A stretch of DNA of 64,000 bases, from assembly GCA_020199775.1 (NCBI GenBank), contig JAIVJZ010000040.1, forward strand, positions 868,001-932,000, in the 5' to 3' direction. This document shows positions 60,466 to 64,000 of the stretch, in pieces (the first letter of the stretch is position 1; each line of letters starts with the position of its first letter). Position numbers and translations under genes: made by a program. The notes below the pieces were generated by a model. It was given only the letters and a program-made list of their open reading frames with translations, searched no databases and had not been told where the DNA came from. The stretch comes from Acidobacteriota bacterium. GTDB taxonomy: Bacteria > Acidobacteriota > Blastocatellia > Pyrinomonadales > Pyrinomonadaceae.

Positions 60466-62247
60466 ATGAGAAAAACTTACTGGCGTGTGAGTTTGACGCT
60501 CCTGTTTGCGCTATTCCTGATCACGGAGGCGACTCCGGCGGCGACGGCGGGGGGTGGCGGGCGCAGGCTCGGTATTGTCAGCGGTTCGGTGCGCGACCAC
60601 AAGGGCAAGCCGCTCGCGGGCGCGCTCGTGCAGTTGCTCCGCGACGGCGCGAACCACGTCACCAAACAGACGCGCACCGCCGCCGACGGCACGTTCACCG
60701 CGCGCATCGTGCCCGGCCGTTACCTCCTGACCGCACTCGCTGAAGGCTTCAACGCCACCACCTTCAACGCCGTCCAAGTCAACCCCTCCGACGAACTCGT
60801 CTATCGCTTCAACCTCGAACCTCTCGGCCAGGGGCGCACCATGCCCGAACGCCGGAACGACCGCAACGACGCGAAATGGCGTCTGCGCTCGTCGCAGAAT
60901 CGCCGCTCGATCTTGCAGAACAACGAAGGCAAAGATGCGACCGTCGCCGCGGTTGAAGAAGCGTCGGGCGCGGACGAGGACGCGGAAGAAGCCGCTGCCG
61001 CGGGGGATGACGCGAGCAATTGGGCGGGCGACCGCCGCGAGGCTCACGGCGTCGTGCAGACTTACACGGCCGCGTCGGCCGACCCCGAATCGCCCGTCTA
61101 CGCGGGCACGAATTTCGCCGTCTCCGTCCCGGCGGGCGAGGGGCTTAATTTAATCTTCGCCGGTCAACTCGGCACGAACGGGTTCGCGCGTCTCGAAACC
61201 ACCGGCCGCTTCCGCGCGGGCACGCGTCACCTGTTGAGCGCGACCGTCGGCGGCGCAAACTTGCCGCTCGCGTTCAACTCCACGGCGAAGTCGTCCGAGC
61301 CGCATGCGCTCAAACAAGTTTCGGTGCGCGCCGTCGACGAGTGGGTCGTGCGCGAGGGCGTGGTCGTCGTGCTCGGTCTGGATTATTCGCGCTTCATGGG
61401 CGCGCACGGGGCGGGGACGTTCAGCCCGCGCCTCGGCTTCCAGTTGGAGACAGACCCGCGCACGCGCCTGCGCTTCGGCTACGCGCCCGGCGGCGTCAAC
61501 TCGCAGCCGCAGTCGGTGGCGCGCTTCGAGGACGGGGCAATAGTGTTTCCGGAGATGGCCGCACAGCCCGTCGCCTTCGTTGACGGGCGCGCTCCCATGG
61601 AGCGCAGCCGTCGTCTAGAGTTCGGCGTCGAGCGCGTGTTGGACAACAATTCGAGCATCGAGGCGACGGCCTTCTTCGACACCACGGACGGGCGCGGCGT
61701 CGGGTTGATGAACATGCCGCTCGGCGCGTTTGCAGGCGAGCAGCAGGACACGCAACTTCTGAGCGTCGCCAACCAGCAGGGCGCGGCGCGCGGCTTGAGG
61801 GTCGTCTATGCGCGACGCCTCGGCAGTTACCTGAAAACTTCGGCCGGTTACTCGTTCGGGCGCGGGCAACAACTCGCGCCGGGTTTCTCCGCCGCGACCG
61901 ATGCGCCCGGCGAACTCTTCCGCAACGGTTTCTTCCAGACCGTCGCCGCGCAGGTCGAATCGAGTTTCGACACGGGGACGGACGTGCGCACCGTGCTGCG
62001 CTTCTCGCCGCGCGCCGCCGTCTTCGCCATCGATCCTTTCGCCGGTCGCGTGGCGGTCTTCGACCCCAGTTTGAGCATCCTCGTAACGCAGGACTTGCCG
62101 ACCTTCGGCCTGCCCCTGCAAGCCGAGGCCGTGCTCGACGCGCGCAACCTGCTCGACGCGCAAACGAGCGTCGAGGACGGCGACACGCTCACCGTCCTGA
62201 GCACGAACCGTCGCTCCGTGCGTGGGGGTATCTCAGTCCGCTTCTAA
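60466..62247 (+). CDS. TonB-receptor-like outer-membrane protein lacking a plug
   Basis: A 593-residue exported protein. A signal peptide (residues 1-29, ending ATA) is followed by a carboxypeptidase-regulatory/Ig domain (about 36-115, VSGSVRDHKGKPLAGALVQL) and an acidic, Ala/Glu-rich linker (120-190). A barrel-like C-terminal region ends with the aromatic GGISVRF. The plug domain and its TonB-box region, found in the large receptor at 15322, are not visible, and the protein is half its length. It may be a gated or passive outer-membrane barrel, or a truncated receptor paralogue. ATG 60466 is preceded by GGAGG. A terminator follows. Confidence 0.7.
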   Translation: MRKTYWRVSLTLLFALFLITEATPAATAGGGGRRLGIVSGSVRDHKGKPLAGALVQLLRDGANHVTKQTRTAADGTFTARIVPGRYLLTALAEGFNATTFNAVQVNPSDELVYRFNLEPLGQGRTMPERRNDRNDAKWRLRSSQNRRSILQNNEGKDATVAAVEEASGADEDAEEAAAAGDDASNWAGDRREAHGVVQTYTAASADPESPVYAGTNFAVSVPAGEGLNLIFAGQLGTNGFARLETTGRFRAGTRHLLSATVGGANLPLAFNSTAKSSEPHALKQVSVRAVDEWVVREGVVVVLGLDYSRFMGAHGAGTFSPRLGFQLETDPRTRLRFGYAPGGVNSQPQSVARFEDGAIVFPEMAAQPVAFVDGRAPMERSRRLEFGVERVLDNNSSIEATAFFDTTDGRGVGLMNMPLGAFAGEQQDTQLLSVANQQGAARGLRVVYARRLGSYLKTSAGYSFGRGQQLAPGFSAATDAPGELFRNGFFQTVAAQVESSFDTGTDVRTVLRFSPRAAVFAIDPFAGRVAVFDPSLSILVTQDLPTFGLPLQAEAVLDARNLLDAQTSVEDGDTLTVLSTNRRSVRGGISVRF

Positions 62248-62274
62248 ATCCGAAAGTAGGCCGGGCAGTATGTA

Positions 62275-62331
62275 GGCAAAAGCGCACAGGCGTGAAATTT
62301 CTTCGCCCGTTAGCTTTTGCCTTTTCTTTTT
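62275..62331 (+). terminator. Rho-independent terminator after the TonB-like gene
   Basis: A 9-bp stem (GGCAAAAGC/GCTTTTGCC) enclosing a smaller inner stem is followed by TTTTCTTTTT. Confidence 0.85.
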
Positions 62332-62634
62332 GTCGCGCTCTGTCTCTCTACTGATCTCTCACGGCGCGAACTCTGCAATAAAAGCCAGCAAAGTCTACTT
62401 TTTCCGAAAACTTGGATAAATGCAAAAAGTTGGATTTAAGTTCATCCGGCTTGACACCGCGCGGCGTCGCGGCGGATTCGGCGTCGTGCGACGGAAACCG
62501 TCTTTTGCGTGAGCGATGCGACGCGCGCGCAAAAGCCGGGGGCGGCGTCGCGGCGGCGGCGTTTCGCCCGCCGACTGGAACATCAATTGCCTCTGTTTTG
62601 TCAGTTTGGGCGTGAAAGGAGCTGAAGGCGCGAG
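62332..62634. other. Intergenic region without recognisable gene
   Basis: About 300 bp before the sensor gene. Frames through it look like shadow sequence. An AAAGGAG lies 13 bp before the ATG at 62635. I see no repeat or RNA structure of note. Confidence 0.4.
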
Positions 62635-64000
62635 ATGAAATCGGTGCTGACAACGCGAGCGTGGGTGCTGCTGATAGCGGCCTCGCTTCTCGTGGCCGCC
62701 GGCACGCTCAATTTCGCTCAACGCCTGACGCGCACGCCGCCGCCCACCGACGGCGTCGCGTGGGAGCAGACGGACAAAGGCATCTTCGCGCGCTCCGTCT
62801 CCGCGAACTCGGCGGCCAGCCGCGCGGGCATCCTCGGCATCCTTCCCGGCGACCGTCTCATCGCCATCAGCGACGACGAAGAGCACAACGAGCCAATCGT
62901 CGCGACCGAAGACATCCCCAAGTATCTTGAGGACGCCGCCAACTACGGCCATCGCCTTCGCTACGCCATCGAGCGTCCCGCGCCCGGCGGCGAAACGCGC
63001 GGCTACTACGTCTACCTCGACAACCTGCAACCCATCCCCAATCGCACCACGCGCGACTACTACATCAACTTCATCGGCATCGTCTATTTGCTCGTCGGCC
63101 TCTTCGTCCTGTTCAAGCAGGGCGGCCGCGCGCCCTTCGTCCTCCATTTCACGACGCTCTGCCTCGCCGCCTTCGTCCTCCACTTCTACAAGCCCATCGG
63201 CTTTTACGAAGACTTAGACCTCGCCATCTCTTTCCTCGACGACGCGGCCTACGTTCTCTTCGCGCCGCTCTTTCTACACTTCTGCGCCGTCTATCCCGTG
63301 CGCCGTCAACTCTCGGAGCGCAAACGCTGGCTCGCGCCCTTGCTCTACGCGCCCGCCGCCGCTCTCTTACTCCTGACGACGCTCATCGACTTCGTGCCGC
63401 CCTCGCGCCTCAACTTCTCCGACGCCTTCATCGGCAACCTCTACAAGGCCGAGTTCGCGCACTTCTGGCTCGCGCTCGTCGGGGGTGCGACGTTGCTCGT
63501 GCGGCGTTTCTGGAAGAGCAAGGTGGCGGTCGTCCGCCAGCAGTTGAAGTGGGTCGTGTGGGGATCGGTCTTGGCGGTCACTCCGTTCACTTTGCTCTAC
63601 GCGGTCGGCTATCTGTTCGGCGACGCGCCCGCCGCCACGGCGGTCGGCGGCGCGGGCGCGGAGCGTTGGCTGGTCGACGCGGCGGTGCTGCCGCTCATTT
63701 TGATCCCGCTCACCTTCGGCAACTCCGTCGTGCGTTATCGCCTGATGGACGTTGACGTGGTCGTGCGCCGCGCCGCCGTCTACGCGCTGACGACGCTCGC
63801 CATCGCCCTGATGATCGGCGTCGTCGTCTACGTCGCGGGTCTCTACGCCTTCGGCGGCGAGATGGTCGCGCCGGGCGTCATCACGCTGCGCGTGATCATC
63901 GCCGTGCTCGCCATGACCGTCATCGTGATGACGGCCGCGCCCATCAAAAACTTCTTGCAGGAGCAGACCGACCGCCTCTTCTACGGCGAACGCTACGACC
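62635..64000 (+). CDS. PDZ-domain multi-span membrane sensor (partial)
   Basis: At least 455 residues, cut by the window end with the frame still open. An N-terminal membrane helix (10-27) precedes a PDZ-like periplasmic domain (about 43-125, with SAASRAGILGILPGDRLIAI). Then come about seven to eight membrane helices (from FIGIVYLLVGLFVLF, near 145, onward). The visible part ends at LQEQTDRLFYGERYD, a motif that in Acidobacteria precedes GAF and histidine-kinase or phosphatase output domains. A membrane-bound signalling protein, most likely a sensor kinase, is the best guess; the output domain lies outside the window. Confidence 0.75.
   Translation, partial: MKSVLTTRAWVLLIAASLLVAAGTLNFAQRLTRTPPPTDGVAWEQTDKGIFARSVSANSAASRAGILGILPGDRLIAISDDEEHNEPIVATEDIPKYLEDAANYGHRLRYAIERPAPGGETRGYYVYLDNLQPIPNRTTRDYYINFIGIVYLLVGLFVLFKQGGRAPFVLHFTTLCLAAFVLHFYKPIGFYEDLDLAISFLDDAAYVLFAPLFLHFCAVYPVRRQLSERKRWLAPLLYAPAAALLLLTTLIDFVPPSRLNFSDAFIGNLYKAEFAHFWLALVGGATLLVRRFWKSKVAVVRQQLKWVVWGSVLAVTPFTLLYAVGYLFGDAPAATAVGGAGAERWLVDAAVLPLILIPLTFGNSVVRYRLMDVDVVVRRAAVYALTTLAIALMIGVVVYVAGLYAFGGEMVAPGVITLRVIIAVLAMTVIVMTAAPIKNFLQEQTDRLFYGERYD

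Overview
The window is GC-rich, densely coding bacterial chromosome with no rRNA or tRNA gene that I can recognise. The gene families suggest an acidobacterium, most likely of the Blastocatellia/Pyrinomonadaceae type. They include an Oar-like TonB-dependent receptor with an N-terminal carboxypeptidase-regulatory domain, paired DUF3857/transglutaminase exported proteins, PIG-L deacetylase, Uma2, an AmmeMemoRadiSam radical-SAM enzyme, a SigK/RskA-type sigma/anti-sigma pair and a purS/purQ/purL purine pathway. The taxonomic call is inference from gene content, not from a marker tree.

Layout. 0-1.3 kb: the end of an ATP synthase operon (atpA tail, atpG, terminator). 1.3-8.6 kb: a SnoaL-like protein, a VanZ-like protein, a tiny membrane protein next to a sodium:solute symporter, a large PIG-L deacetylase, a VOC protein and a membrane-anchored unknown. 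8.8-12.7 kb: a ketosynthase, a methyltransferase and a flavoprotein, probably a small lipid/polyketide pathway. 12.7-15.2 kb: an accessory island with divergent promoters, an excisionase-like DNA-binding protein, a pentapeptide-repeat/TIR protein with an intact NADase-type glutamate motif, a compound palindromic element and gene debris. 15.3-21.6 kb: the TonB receptor, then a zinc alcohol dehydrogenase and an SRPBCC protein on the other strand. 22.2-29.4 kb: exported TPR and unknown proteins, NurA nuclease, a zinc-ribbon membrane protein, a HAS-barrel protein (the missing N-terminal domain of HerA) and an exported serine protease. 29.5-34.4 kb (minus strand): thiC under a TPP riboswitch with terminator, Uma2, moaA, queG. 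34.5-42.1 kb: a NagZ-like glycosidase, a duplicated NTF2-like lipoprotein, AmrS, an MBL hydrolase, sigma/anti-sigma and a class I aldolase. 42.4-46.5 kb: two DUF3857 proteins, one catalytic and one degenerate. 46.6-60.1 kb: one uninterrupted minus-strand block with M16 peptidase, WalJ-like hydrolase, a lipoprotein, purB, purS, purQ, an MBL protein, an SRA-like domain protein, a TlpA-like thioredoxin, purL, hicA, hicB, pabB and pabC. 60.4-64 kb: a TonB-like outer-membrane protein and the start of a PDZ/multi-span membrane sensor cut by the window edge.

The most unusual signal is not a gene. At least eleven gene junctions, plus one site inside purL, carry elements built from 7-bp units arranged as two facing arms around a short apex (called HR1-HR12 here). 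The unit differs from site to site (GGGATGA, AACGATG, GTTTCAG, ATCGTCA and others). The two arms of one site nevertheless match each other, up to a perfect 39-bp stem at HR3. Seven is not a multiple of three and most units contain TGA on one strand, so the arrays tend to place stop codons in every frame of both strands. Several neighbouring genes take their stop codon from, or overlap it with, an arm. Two starts (purB, nurA) are preceded by an arm instead of a ribosome-binding site.
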